Below the pieces are notes generated by a model, which was given only the letters and a program-made list of their open reading frames with translations, was not told where the DNA came from and searched no databases. Source: Fluviibacter sp039805865 (GTDB lineage Bacteria > Pseudomonadota > Gammaproteobacteria > Burkholderiales > Rhodocyclaceae). From it: a DNA stretch of 64,000 nt. A program made the translations under genes and the position numbers. Positions within the stretch are counted from its first letter, which is position 1. Every line of letters starts with the position of its first letter. Shown piece after piece: positions 32,325-41,701 of this stretch. The DNA lies in the NCBI GenBank assembly GCA_039805865.1, contig JBDLTI010000001.1, positions 49,361-113,360 on the forward strand. The letters are read 5' to 3'.

Positions 32325-33111
32325 GTTAACCAGATTTCGTGAAAATGGCATGGTCTGGATTCGTTCCAGAGGCGCTGCAATTGCAAGGCAGTTCACGCAT
32401 TCGTTTAGATCGCGCCAAAGACCAAAGCTTTCTAACCCCTGGTGGAAAAAAGATTTACGGGGGTTGCTGGCAGATCTTGGTCAGAGGGGGGTGCGCCTTA
32501 GTTCGGAAACAACGCTTCGATCCGTCACCGATATATCGCAGTGGACGCTACGGTTTCGAATAAAGTTTTTGGTTATCGTGTTTGTGGTAGGTGTTTTGAC
32601 GTTTAGCTTCCTGCTTTCCTCGGATAGGCTAAACAATCTGAGCGCGCAAAATGTCGAACGTGAAGTGCTCAAAAGCCGTTACCTGAGATACGCCGAACAA
32701 GTAAATATGCTGACCGTATACCAGACGCAAACAGAGACAATTCTGGAGCGGTTTGGCGATCTGCTTGATGCAATACCGGCTGCATTAGAGTCGATTCATG
32801 TGCTGTCGCAGTTGAATAAAGCGGCTAGGGATTCTGGTTTGCAACTGGAGTTTTTCAAACCGCTCGCAGAACAGGTTCACAACTATTACGTGGTGTTGCC
32901 AGTTGAGATAAGACTGCGTGGTGATTACAACGCAACAGCCAGGTTTATCGAACTGGTATCCAAGATGCAGCACTTGGTGACGGTAGATCTGGTGATATTG
33001 GCATCTGCGAATCATCCAAACCAGGTTGTTTTGTCCTCATTGCTAAAAGCATATCGTTACAAAGATCTGCCCAAAAAATCTGAAAGCAGGTTTTCTCGTG
33101 GCATACCCTAG
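32317..33111 (+). CDS. pilO: Type IV pilus assembly protein PilO, long N-terminus
   Basis: PilO forms the inner-membrane alignment subcomplex with PilN and PilP. The 264-residue product starts with GTG overlapping pilN. The membrane segment is at about 84-101 (FLVIVFVVGVLTFSFLL), followed by a coiled coil (EVLKSRYLRYAEQV) and the ferredoxin-like domain with LELEFF-type and VVLPVEIRLRGDY segments. About 80 basic residues precede the membrane segment, against about 20-30 in typical PilO. An internal GTG at 32491 after AGAGGGGG would shorten it, but the spacing is poor. Confidence 0.88.
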   Translation: MNKLTRFRENGMVWIRSRGAAIARQFTHSFRSRQRPKLSNPWWKKDLRGLLADLGQRGVRLSSETTLRSVTDISQWTLRFRIKFLVIVFVVGVLTFSFLLSSDRLNNLSAQNVEREVLKSRYLRYAEQVNMLTVYQTQTETILERFGDLLDAIPAALESIHVLSQLNKAARDSGLQLEFFKPLAEQVHNYYVVLPVEIRLRGDYNATARFIELVSKMQHLVTVDLVILASANHPNQVVLSSLLKAYRYKDLPKKSESRFSRGIP

Positions 33112-33598
33112 ACATTTATTTTGGATTGGAGGCTGCTTTCTTTTGGGGGGCTGTTCCGTTTCAGGAGAGGATGCCGCTGCGCAATGGGTGGAAAGTAGAA
33201 CGCCATTGGTGGTAGCAATGGATTCTTCGGTTCTGCCAGCGCTCGTTGATACACCGCCAGCAGTTTTTACCGCTGGGCATGTTATCGATCCTTTTGCGCC
33301 GGGACGCATTGGGCAGCCTCTTTCTTCTGCTAGCGATGTTCAAGGTGGGCTCACCGACCGCGAGCGATGGCAGTTTGCAGATTCGCCGATCGATTCACTT
33401 CGCGTTGTGGGCTTCCTAGAACTTAAGGGACGATACATAGGGGTAATCGAGGGAAGCGCTGGGTCAGTGAACGTCAAAGTAGGTGATCGGTTGGGTAATC
33501 AGCAGGCTGTCATTGTTGATATTTCAAAGCAGGGCATCCGTTTGCGGCAGACAGATGATTCTGAATCGTGGATGCCGATTGGTCGGCGGAGTCGTTAA
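33098..33598 (+). CDS. pilP: Type IV pilus lipoprotein PilP
   Basis: PilP links the inner-membrane PilNO complex to the secretin PilQ. The 166-residue product starts with GTG inside the end of pilO and has a lipobox LGGC with Cys19. After an unstructured linker (about 40-85) the HR-type beta-sandwich domain includes LRVVGFLELKGRYIGVIEG, VKVGDRLG and GIRLRQ. The motif DPFAPGR before it matches the conserved pilP linker signature. It ends two bases before pilQ. Confidence 0.92.
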   Translation: MAYPRHLFWIGGCFLLGGCSVSGEDAAAQWVESRTPLVVAMDSSVLPALVDTPPAVFTAGHVIDPFAPGRIGQPLSSASDVQGGLTDRERWQFADSPIDSLRVVGFLELKGRYIGVIEGSAGSVNVKVGDRLGNQQAVIVDISKQGIRLRQTDDSESWMPIGRRSR

Positions 33599-33600
33599 TT

Positions 33601-35043
33601 ATGAATATTCAATGCCGTTGGTTGTGCAAGCATCTATTGCTCTCTGGGTTTTTGCTCATGTCGCTTGCTTTTTTAGGACCGTATGCAAAGTCTGGTGCGA
33701 CTAATCCGCGTATCACTCTAGATATACAAAATGGTGACGTGCGTCAGGTGCTCGCCCTGATCGGCCGAGAGCTGAGTGTGAACATCGTTGCCAGTGAAGC
33801 GGTTAAGGGGCAGGTGACAATCGTCATGAACAACGTGCCGGCTTCGGACGTCTTGCAGGCAATTTTCCAGCAACGTGGCCTTGTTGCCAAGCAAGAAGAT
33901 GGCATATTGATTGTGCGGCCGAAAAGCGAAGCGATGGAGCAGGAGCGCGTTGGGATGGAAAGGGCCCAGCAGGCTGAAAGCATAGGACCGCTCAAGCAGG
34001 AAGCGTTCCGGTTGCGTTTTGCGCAGGCAGTCGACCTGGAAAAGCTGGTGCGTGAACAATTAACGCCACGCGGCAAAGTGAGTGTTGATCCTCGTACCAA
34101 CACCTTGTTTGTTAATGACACCGCATCAAAGCTTTCGGAAATTGCACAGTTGATCAAAACGGTTGATCAACCGATTCGGCAAGTGTTGATAGAGGCACGG
34201 ATTGTTGAAGCCAATGAAACCTTTAACGAGGAACTCGGTGTGCGATTGGGTGCCTTGGATACGGTGCGCATGGGCGGTGGTGGTCTGCAAATTGGTGGCG
34301 GGCAATACGTGCCGCCGACTCAGGCGGGGCAGGCGCTTAATTACAACAGACTTGTTCCTGGCGGCACATCGAGCTATCAGACGTTAAATAGCGTTAACGG
34401 ACAGCCCTTCTCGGTCAATCAAACGCTTGGCTCGGTTAACTTGCCAGTGTCGCGTGCGGCTGCAGGCACGATGGCTTTTGCGTTATTGAGCCCAACGGGG
34501 TCACGCATTCTTAATGTCGAGCTATCAGCGCTTGAATCTGATGGGCGCGGCAAGATTATTTCTAGCCCTAAAGTGGTCACTGGCGATAATGTCAAAGCAG
34601 TGATTGAAGATGGTACAGAGATTCCCTATCTGTCGACAGCGCAAACCGGTGGCACAACGATTCCAACAGTCGAATTTAAAAAGGCTGTGCTCTCGCTGGA
34701 TGTTACGCCCCAGATTACACCGGATGGCAAAGTGCGCCTGAAGCTCGTTGTACGTAAAGAAGAGCCCGATTATGCGGCTATGCAATTGATTCCGGGTTCT
34801 ACGAATCCGCCGATCAAAAGCACGGTCGTCACGACCGATGTGCTGGTAGAAAATGCGGGCACCGTTTCGATAGGCGGCGTTTTCATCAAGAAAGTGGATA
34901 ATCTCGTCACGCAGGTTCCCTTTCTCGGGGACATCCCATTCATTGGCAACTTTTTCAAATACCGGTCGACCACCGAGCAGCGTAGAGAGCTTCTCGTGTT
35001 TATTTCGCCACAGATCGTGGCGGGCGGTACGACGGGCCCTTGA
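33601..35043 (+). CDS. pilQ: Type IV pilus secretin PilQ, short form
   Basis: PilQ forms the outer-membrane channel for the pilus fibre. The frame is open upstream inside pilP, but the ATG giving MNIQCRWLCKHLL with its signal peptide is the clear start (480 residues). After the signal come an STN-like N0 domain (TLDIQNGDVRQVLALIG), an N1/KH domain (LKQEAFRLRFAQAVDLEKLV to IKTVDQPIRQVLIEARI) and the secretin domain ending TEQRRELLVFISPQIV. Typical PilQ proteins are 650-780 residues with AMIN peptidoglycan-binding domains before N0; there is no room for any here. It could also be read as a compact GspD/HofQ-like secretin, but the pil context decides. Confidence 0.93.
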   Translation: MNIQCRWLCKHLLLSGFLLMSLAFLGPYAKSGATNPRITLDIQNGDVRQVLALIGRELSVNIVASEAVKGQVTIVMNNVPASDVLQAIFQQRGLVAKQEDGILIVRPKSEAMEQERVGMERAQQAESIGPLKQEAFRLRFAQAVDLEKLVREQLTPRGKVSVDPRTNTLFVNDTASKLSEIAQLIKTVDQPIRQVLIEARIVEANETFNEELGVRLGALDTVRMGGGGLQIGGGQYVPPTQAGQALNYNRLVPGGTSSYQTLNSVNGQPFSVNQTLGSVNLPVSRAAAGTMAFALLSPTGSRILNVELSALESDGRGKIISSPKVVTGDNVKAVIEDGTEIPYLSTAQTGGTTIPTVEFKKAVLSLDVTPQITPDGKVRLKLVVRKEEPDYAAMQLIPGSTNPPIKSTVVTTDVLVENAGTVSIGGVFIKKVDNLVTQVPFLGDIPFIGNFFKYRSTTEQRRELLVFISPQIVAGGTTGP

Positions 35044-35054
35044 GCATTTTTAGT

Positions 35055-35585
35055 ATGACGATCGCACTCCCTGAAAATATCTTTCTTGTTGGCCTGATGG
35101 GCGCGGGCAAATCCACGGTAGGGCGAATTCTGGCGCGACGCCTGGGGAAGCGGTTTGTTGATAGCGACCACGAAATTGAAAAGCGTAACGGGGTAACGAT
35201 TCCGGTGATTTTTGAGATCGAGGGCGAAGATGGCTTTCGGCGCAGAGAGCAGGAAGTGCTGGCCGATCTGGCGCAGGAAAAAGATCTGGTGTTGAGCACG
35301 GGTGGCGGTATTGTGCTCAAGCCAGAAAACCGGGAAGTCTTGCGTAACCATGGCTTTGTCGTTTATCTGAACGCCCGCCCCGAGTTGCTGGCTGAACGCA
35401 CCAAGCACGATCGCACCCGCCCTTTACTCAATGTGGAAGACCCGTTAACGCGTTTGCGCGAGCTATATGCCGTGCGTGACCCGCTGTATCGCGAGGTGGC
35501 GCATGCCGTCGTAGAAACGGGTCGTGGCGCACCCCAGCAGGTGGTTCAGGCCATTCTGGGTGAAATTAGCCGCATAGACCGCTAG
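35055..35585 (+). CDS. aroK: Shikimate kinase
   Basis: AroK phosphorylates shikimate to shikimate 3-phosphate. The Walker A loop is G13-L-M-G-A-G-K-S-T, with the shikimate-binding VDSDHEIEKR and the STGGGIVL motif, and the lid arginines in RTRPLL. The start was set at an ATG twelve bases after the pilQ stop; an in-frame TTG at 35040 overlapping the pilQ stop would add five residues. The 176-residue length is normal. The pilQ-aroK-aroB order is widespread in proteobacteria, including E. coli relatives with hofQ. Confidence 0.95.
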   Translation: MTIALPENIFLVGLMGAGKSTVGRILARRLGKRFVDSDHEIEKRNGVTIPVIFEIEGEDGFRRREQEVLADLAQEKDLVLSTGGGIVLKPENREVLRNHGFVVYLNARPELLAERTKHDRTRPLLNVEDPLTRLRELYAVRDPLYREVAHAVVETGRGAPQQVVQAILGEISRIDR

Positions 35586-35596
35586 GCCGGCATAAA

Positions 35597-36760
35597 ATGG
35601 CGACTATGAATACAACGCACCAGACTTTGACCGTTGCGCTGGATGAGCGCAGTTACCCGATTCACATTGGATGTGGCCTGTTGGGTAATGCCGCGCTATG
35701 GGCGCCGCACCTGAACCCCAAGATGGGTGCCGTGGTGATTACGAATACCACCGTAGCGCCGCTTTACCTGGATAAGGTGCTGGCAACCCTGGCCGAACTC
35801 GGTTGCCCGGCATTCCCGGTGGTGCTGCCGGATGGCGAGGAATACAAATCCTGGGAAACGTTGAACACGGTTTTTGATGCGCTGCTGGAAAATCGCTGTG
35901 AACGTGGGACCACATTGATTGCGCTAGGCGGTGGTGTGATTGGGGATCTGGTGGGTTTTGCTGCGGCCTGTTATCAGCGCGGCGCGCCATTTATTCAGGT
36001 GCCGACAACCTTGTTGTCACAGGTAGATTCCTCGGTGGGCGGCAAAACAGCGATTAACCACCCCCTAGGCAAGAACATGATTGGTGCGTTTTACCAACCC
36101 AAGTTGGTGCTGGCTGATCTGGATACGCTGGACACGCTGCCGCCACGCGAAGTGGCCGCCGGTATGTCGGAAGTAATCAAGTATGGCTTGATCCGCGATG
36201 AAGCGTTTTTCCGTTGGCTGGAGCAGCACGCCGAAGGGCTGATGCAACGGGATAAAACCCTGTTGGCACAAGCCGTGTATCAATCGTGCGCCCATAAGGC
36301 GGAGGTTGTGGCGCGTGATGAGCGCGAAGCGGGTGAGCGGGCACTGCTCAATCTGGGGCATACCTTTGGCCATGCCATTGAAACCGGTATGGGCTATGGC
36401 AGCTGGTTGCATGGTGAAGCCGTTGCCGCCGGTACGGTGATGGCCGCTTTGCTCTCTGAGACATTGGGTTGGCTAGATCAGCCCGCGGTGCAGCGTATCA
36501 AGGCGCTTTTTGAGCGCGTTGGTCTGCCGGTGGCGGGGCCGTGGCTGAAAACGGCACCAGCTGAAAGCGCCGAGCGCTATCTTGATTTAATGCGTCATGA
36601 CAAAAAGGTCAGCGCTGGCATTATGCGCCTGGTGCTGTTGAAAGCCATTGGTCAGGCGGTCGTTTCGGCAGATGCCGATGATGCCGCCATTCTGGAGACT
36701 GTGGTTGCCGGCCTGTCTGCGGCGCCCGATGCACTTGCGGTACCGCCCAGCTGCAATTAA
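35597..36760 (+). CDS. aroB: 3-dehydroquinate synthase
   Basis: AroB converts DAHP to 3-dehydroquinate, the second step of the shikimate pathway, using NAD and a metal ion. The 387-residue protein has the NAD-binding PDGEEYKSWET and GGGVIGDLVGFAA motifs, the segment QVPTTLLSQVDSSVGGKTAIN, and the metal-ligand region LNLGHTFGHAIET with a later His in GSWLHGEAVA. It follows aroK by 11 bp. An internal ATG three codons in could equally be the start. In many betaproteobacteria dgt follows; here 264 bp of noncoding sequence and gltB follow. Confidence 0.97.
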   Translation: MATMNTTHQTLTVALDERSYPIHIGCGLLGNAALWAPHLNPKMGAVVITNTTVAPLYLDKVLATLAELGCPAFPVVLPDGEEYKSWETLNTVFDALLENRCERGTTLIALGGGVIGDLVGFAAACYQRGAPFIQVPTTLLSQVDSSVGGKTAINHPLGKNMIGAFYQPKLVLADLDTLDTLPPREVAAGMSEVIKYGLIRDEAFFRWLEQHAEGLMQRDKTLLAQAVYQSCAHKAEVVARDEREAGERALLNLGHTFGHAIETGMGYGSWLHGEAVAAGTVMAALLSETLGWLDQPAVQRIKALFERVGLPVAGPWLKTAPAESAERYLDLMRHDKKVSAGIMRLVLLKAIGQAVVSADADDAAILETVVAGLSAAPDALAVPPSCN

Positions 36761-36781
36761 TCACTTTTAACCAGGTGGTTA

Positions 36782-36818
36782 GGGTCGTTAACGACCCTTT
36801 GGCGTGCTTTTGGCACGC
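36782..36818 (+). terminator. Tandem short hairpins after aroB
   Basis: Two short hairpins follow aroB: GGGTCG (36782-36787) with CGACCC (36792-36797) around TTAA and followed by TTT, and GCGTGC (36802-36807) with GCACGC (36813-36818) around TTTTG. The first is a plausible weak intrinsic terminator for pil-aroKB. Each stem is only six base pairs and the T-tract is short. Confidence 0.5.
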
Positions 36819-36898
36819 TCATTGCGTAAGAATCTGTGGCTTAAACGCCATCTCCCTAAAAAAATTCTGGAAATTGCCCTTTTTTGCGGTGCAGCGTC

Positions 36899-36928
36899 TT
36901 GAATTGGAAGGGGGTTTGGGCGTATATT
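36899..36928 (+). promoter_or_regulatory. Candidate gltB promoter
   Basis: A -35 TTGAAT (36899-36904) and a -10 TATATT (36923-36928) are separated by 18 bp. Transcription would start near 36935, giving a leader of about 90 nt before gltB, whose ATG is preceded by AAGGATAAG. The leader could carry regulation by nitrogen status, but I recognise no defined element. Confidence 0.6.
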
Positions 36929-37024
36929 GGCCGGTTCATTTTGGTGCATTGCGCCCAAATAAAGATCACTTTTGTGCGTCGCCGGTTTTCCGGCGGGTTC
37001 ATGGATTGATAGAAGGATAAGTAC

Positions 37025-40000
37025 ATGGGAGTACCTGAGCGTCAGGGTTTATATAACCCGGTGAACGAACGCGATGCCTGCGGCGTCGGTTTTGTTGCGC
37101 ACATTAAGAATGAGAAGAGTCACGATATCGTCGAGAAGGGTCTGTTGATCCTGGAAAACCTCGAACATCGTGGCGCTACAGGTTATGACCCCATGCTCGG
37201 CGATGGCGCCGGGATTCTGATTCAGCTGCCGGATGCATTCCTGCGCGCGGAACGCGCCAAGCAGGGGCTGCGTTTGCCGCCAGCGGGTCACTATGCCGTG
37301 GGTAATGTGTTCCTGCCGCAATCGGTTACTGGCCGCAAGGCTTGCGAATCGGTGCTGGCACGCATTATTCATGAAGAAGGTCTGGAATTCCTCGGCTGGC
37401 GCGATGTGCCGGTGGATACCTCGATTCTGGCGCAAGCCGCCCGTGATCTGGAGCCAGTCACCCGCCAGGTCTTTATCGGCCGTCCGGAGTCGCTGAAAGA
37501 TCAGGATGCTTTCGAACGTAAGCTGTTTGTCGTGCGTAAGCGCGCCGAACATGCCGTGCGTAAGTTGAAGCTCGAAGATGGTAAGCAGTTCTATCTGCCA
37601 TCGCTGTCGTCGCGCACCATGGTTTACAAGGGCATGCTGCTGGCCAATCAGGTGGGCGCGTACTTCCTGGATCTGCAGGATCCGGGTCTGGTGTCGGCCA
37701 TTGCACTGGTGCACCAGCGCTTCTCGACTAACACCTTCCCGACCTGGGATCTGGCGCACCCGTTCCGCATGATCGCCCACAACGGCGAAATCAACACCGT
37801 ACGCGGTAATGTGAACTGGATGCGTGCCCGTCAGAAGGCCATGGCCTCGGATTGGCTGGCTGAAGATCTGGACAAGCTGTGGCCACTGATCGTTGAAGGT
37901 CAGTCGGACTCGGCCTGTTTCGATAACGCGCTTGAATTGCTGGTCATGGGCGGCTATTCGATGCCGCAGGCCATGATGATGCTGATTCCGGAAGCCTGGG
38001 CCGAAAACCCGCTGATGGACGAAGAGCGTCGCGCATTCTACGAATACAACGCCGCTATGATGGAGCCGTGGGACGGCCCTGCCGCCGTGGCTTTCACCGA
38101 TGGTCGCATGATTGGCGCTACGCTGGATCGTAACGGTTTGCGTCCGGCCCGTTATCAGATCACTGATGATGGCATCGTGATGCTGGCGTCTGAAATGGGC
38201 GTGCTGACCTTCCCGCAGGAAGAAGTGAACAAGAAGTGGCGCCTGCAACCGGGCAAGATGTTCCTCATCGACCTCGAGCAAGGCCGCATCATTGACGATG
38301 AAGAGCTGAAGAAGAGCATTTCGACCGCGCGTCCGTATCGTCAGTGGATCGAAAAGAGCCGCCAGCACCTGCATACGCTGCCAGAAGTGGAAGATAGCGA
38401 AGGCCTGCGTGAGTCGTTACTGCATACGCAACAGGCGTTCGGCTATACCCAGGAAGACATCAAGTTCATTCTGGCGCCTATGGCCAGCAATGCGGAAGAA
38501 GCCACCGGCTCCATGGGTAACGATAGCCCGCTGCCTGTGCTGTCCGACAAGAACAAGCCGCTCTACAACTACTTCAAGCAGTTGTTTGCCCAGGTGACCA
38601 ACCCGCCGATCGACCCGATCCGTGAAGAGATCGTGATGTCGACGATGTCGTTCATTGGCCCGCGCCCGAATCTGCTGGGTATCGAAGTTAAGGCCGGTGA
38701 AGAGCCGCCGCTGCGTCTGGAAGTGGAACAGCCGGTGCTGTCTTCGGCGGATCTGGCCAAGCTGCGTCAGATCGACAAGCTCACAAACGGCAAGTTCCGT
38801 GCGCTGGTGCTGGACATCACATTCCCGGCCAGCGAAGGTATCGATGGTTGCCAGGCTGCGCTGCACGCACTGTGTGCCCGTGCCGAAGCCAGCGTGGGTG
38901 AAGGCTACAACGTGCTGATCCTGTCGGATCGCAATGTGGATCGTCAGCGTGCCCCGATTCCGGCCCTGCTGGCGACCAGTGCGGTACACCTGCATTTAGT
39001 CAAGACCGGTCTGCGCACGTCCACCGGTCTGGTGGTCGATTCCGGTTCGGTCCGCGAAGTGCATCACTTTGCCTTGCTTGCCGGTTACGGCGCAGAAGCT
39101 GTGTGCCCATGGTTGGCATTCGACACGATTGCTGCAGTCGCTGGCGAACTGCCGGGCGAGCTGTCTGCCTATGAAGCAGGCAAGCGCTACGTGAAGGCTG
39201 TGAACAAGGGTCTGCGTAAGGTCATGTCGAAGATGGGTATTTCGACCTACCAGTCGTACAACGGCGCACAGATTTTTGAAGCCATTGGCCTCTCGTCGCA
39301 ATTTATCGGCGACTACTTTGCGGGTACTGCAACACAGGTTGAAGGTATTGGCTTGGAAGAAGTCGCTGATGAAGCCCTGCGCGTTCATCAGAGCGCTTTC
39401 GAACAGGATCCGGTTCTGGCAAATCTGCTGGAAACGGGTGGCGAGTATGCTTACCGCGTCCGTGGCGAAGAGCACATGTGGACACCGGATGCGATTGCCA
39501 AGCTGCAGCATTCGACACGCTCGGGCAAGTTCGAAACCTACGAAGAGTACGCTCAGATCATTAATGATCAGACCAAGCGTCACATGACGCTGCGTGGTCT
39601 ATTTGAGATCAAGCCCGCGGGTCCGTCGATTACCGTTGACGAAGTGGAACCGGCAAGCGAAATCGTTAAGCGTTTTGCTACGGGTGCCATGTCGTTGGGC
39701 TCGATCTCGACTGAAGCGCACACCACGCTGGCTGTGGCCATGAACCGTATCGGCGGCAAGTCGAATACCGGTGAAGGCGGTGAAGATGCAAACCGTTTCC
39801 GCAAGGTTAAGGCGGGCGAAAAGCTTTCCGACATTATCGGCAAGGGTCGTATTGAAGCCGATCTGGAATTGAAGGCAGGCGATTCACTGCGTTCGGCGAT
39901 CAAGCAGGTGGCCTCGGGTCGTTTTGGTGTAACGGCTGAATACCTGGCCAACTCGGATCAGATCCAGATCAAAATGGCACAAGGTGCCAAGCCGGGTGAA

Positions 40001-41701
40001 GGCGGTCAATTGCCAGGTCACAAGGTCAGCGAATACATCGGCTTCCTGCGCCACTCGGTGCCGGGCGTTGGTCTGATTTCGCCACCACCACATCACGACA
40101 TCTACTCGATCGAAGATCTGGCACAGCTGATTCACGATCTGAAGAACACCAACCCGGTGGCTTCGGTGTCGGTGAAGCTGGTGTCGGAAGTCGGTGTGGG
40201 TACCGTAGCGGCTGGTGTCGCTAAGGCCAAGGCTGATCACATTGTGGTTGCTGGCCATGACGGCGGTACCGGTGCTTCACCGATTTCTTCGGTGAAACAT
40301 TGTGGCGCCCCATGGGAACTCGGTTTGGCAGAAGCCCAGCAAACGCTGGTCCTCAACCGTCTGCGCGGCCGTGTTCGCCTGCAAACGGATGGTCAACTGA
40401 AGACCGGTCGTGACGTCGTTATTGGCGCACTGCTGGGTGCTGATGAATTCGGTTTCGCAACAGCGCCGCTGGTGGTGACCGGTTGCATCATGATGCGCAA
40501 GTGTCACCTGAACACCTGTCCGGTAGGCGTGGCAACGCAAGACCCTGCGTTGCGCAAGCGCTTTAGCGGTCAGCCAGAACATGTGGTCAACTTCTTCTTC
40601 TTTATCGCTGAAGAAGTGCGGAAGCTGATGGCCACGATGGGCATTAGCCGCTTTGATGATCTGGTGGGTCGTGCCGACCTGCTCGATACGCGTGCCGGTA
40701 TTGAACACTGGAAGGCCAAGGGTTTGGATTTCTCCAAGATCTTCCACATGCCGGCTGTTCCGGAAGAAGTGGCCATTCGTCACGCCGAAACGCAGGACCA
40801 TGGTCTTGAGCGCGCGCTGGATCACGAACTGATTCGTGCCGCACAACCGGCCATCGGTCGCAAAGAAAAGCAAACGCTGGACTTCCCGATCCGCAACCTG
40901 AACCGCAGTGCGGGTGCCATGCTGTCTGGCGAGATCGCCAAGCGTCATGGCGGCGCAGGCTTGCCTGATGGTACGTTGACGATTCGTCTGCACGGTACCG
41001 CTGGTCAGAGCTTCGGTGCATTCCTTGCCAAGGGCGTTAACTTCGTCCTCGAAGGCGAAGGTAATGACTATGTGGGTAAGGGCCTGTCTGGTGGCCGCAT
41101 TGTGGTGCGTCCGCCAGCGGCATTCCGTGGCGAAACCCAAGACAATATCATCGTGGGTAACACCGTGCTGTACGGCGCGACCGATGGTGAAGCCTACCTC
41201 AGCGGTGTTGGCGGCGAACGCTTTGCCGTTCGTAACTCCGGTGCAACGGCTGTTGTAGAAGGTGTGGGCGATCACGGCTGTGAGTACATGACCGGTGGTA
41301 CGGTGGTGGTGCTGGGTGAGACAGGCCGTAACTTCGGTGCGGGTATGTCGGGTGGTTTTGCTTACGTTTATGACGTGGATGGCAAATTCTCAAGCCGTTG
41401 CAACATGGCGCAAGTTGCACTCGAACCGCTGGCCGCTGAGCGCGCTGCTGCCGATGCATCGGAGTTCGGCGAAGACACCGAATATGGCGCCGTTGACCTG
41501 CGTCACCTCACGATGCGCGATGAAGATCTGCTCAAAGGGCTGATTGCCAAGCACGTCGAGTGGACCGGTTCGCAATACGCGAAGAGCATGCTTGACCAGT
41601 GGGACAAGCATCGCGCCAAGTTCATCAAGGTGATGCCGCACGAATATCGGCGCGCCCTGGATGACATCAAGAAAAACGCCAAGGTGAAGGAGGCTGTGTA
41701 A
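37025..41701 (+). CDS. gltB: Glutamate synthase (NADPH), large subunit
   Basis: GltB uses glutamine, 2-oxoglutarate and electrons from GltD to make two glutamates. The 1558-residue protein has a short propeptide ending before the N-terminal nucleophile Cys19 in RDACGVGF, a class II glutaminase domain (about 19-420), a central linker, the FMN-binding synthase domain with HDIYSIEDLAQLI and GHDGGTGASP, three cysteines for the 3Fe-4S cluster (C1154, C1160, C1165), and the C-terminal beta-helix of G-x-x-G repeats (about 1290-1480). The stop overlaps gltD by one base. Confidence 0.98.
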   Translation: MGVPERQGLYNPVNERDACGVGFVAHIKNEKSHDIVEKGLLILENLEHRGATGYDPMLGDGAGILIQLPDAFLRAERAKQGLRLPPAGHYAVGNVFLPQSVTGRKACESVLARIIHEEGLEFLGWRDVPVDTSILAQAARDLEPVTRQVFIGRPESLKDQDAFERKLFVVRKRAEHAVRKLKLEDGKQFYLPSLSSRTMVYKGMLLANQVGAYFLDLQDPGLVSAIALVHQRFSTNTFPTWDLAHPFRMIAHNGEINTVRGNVNWMRARQKAMASDWLAEDLDKLWPLIVEGQSDSACFDNALELLVMGGYSMPQAMMMLIPEAWAENPLMDEERRAFYEYNAAMMEPWDGPAAVAFTDGRMIGATLDRNGLRPARYQITDDGIVMLASEMGVLTFPQEEVNKKWRLQPGKMFLIDLEQGRIIDDEELKKSISTARPYRQWIEKSRQHLHTLPEVEDSEGLRESLLHTQQAFGYTQEDIKFILAPMASNAEEATGSMGNDSPLPVLSDKNKPLYNYFKQLFAQVTNPPIDPIREEIVMSTMSFIGPRPNLLGIEVKAGEEPPLRLEVEQPVLSSADLAKLRQIDKLTNGKFRALVLDITFPASEGIDGCQAALHALCARAEASVGEGYNVLILSDRNVDRQRAPIPALLATSAVHLHLVKTGLRTSTGLVVDSGSVREVHHFALLAGYGAEAVCPWLAFDTIAAVAGELPGELSAYEAGKRYVKAVNKGLRKVMSKMGISTYQSYNGAQIFEAIGLSSQFIGDYFAGTATQVEGIGLEEVADEALRVHQSAFEQDPVLANLLETGGEYAYRVRGEEHMWTPDAIAKLQHSTRSGKFETYEEYAQIINDQTKRHMTLRGLFEIKPAGPSITVDEVEPASEIVKRFATGAMSLGSISTEAHTTLAVAMNRIGGKSNTGEGGEDANRFRKVKAGEKLSDIIGKGRIEADLELKAGDSLRSAIKQVASGRFGVTAEYLANSDQIQIKMAQGAKPGEGGQLPGHKVSEYIGFLRHSVPGVGLISPPPHHDIYSIEDLAQLIHDLKNTNPVASVSVKLVSEVGVGTVAAGVAKAKADHIVVAGHDGGTGASPISSVKHCGAPWELGLAEAQQTLVLNRLRGRVRLQTDGQLKTGRDVVIGALLGADEFGFATAPLVVTGCIMMRKCHLNTCPVGVATQDPALRKRFSGQPEHVVNFFFFIAEEVRKLMATMGISRFDDLVGRADLLDTRAGIEHWKAKGLDFSKIFHMPAVPEEVAIRHAETQDHGLERALDHELIRAAQPAIGRKEKQTLDFPIRNLNRSAGAMLSGEIAKRHGGAGLPDGTLTIRLHGTAGQSFGAFLAKGVNFVLEGEGNDYVGKGLSGGRIVVRPPAAFRGETQDNIIVGNTVLYGATDGEAYLSGVGGERFAVRNSGATAVVEGVGDHGCEYMTGGTVVVLGETGRNFGAGMSGGFAYVYDVDGKFSSRCNMAQVALEPLAAERAAADASEFGEDTEYGAVDLRHLTMRDEDLLKGLIAKHVEWTGSQYAKSMLDQWDKHRAKFIKVMPHEYRRALDDIKKNAKVKEAV

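Noticed and set aside
36775..37020. 81-codon open frame between aroB and gltB
   Set aside because: It runs through the hairpins and the gltB promoter, has no ribosome site and no recognisable protein sequence; best read as noncoding leader.
36761..37024. Absence of dgt between aroB and gltB as a notable loss
   Set aside because: Gene order here varies among betaproteobacteria, and dgt may be elsewhere; with only this window no claim can be made.
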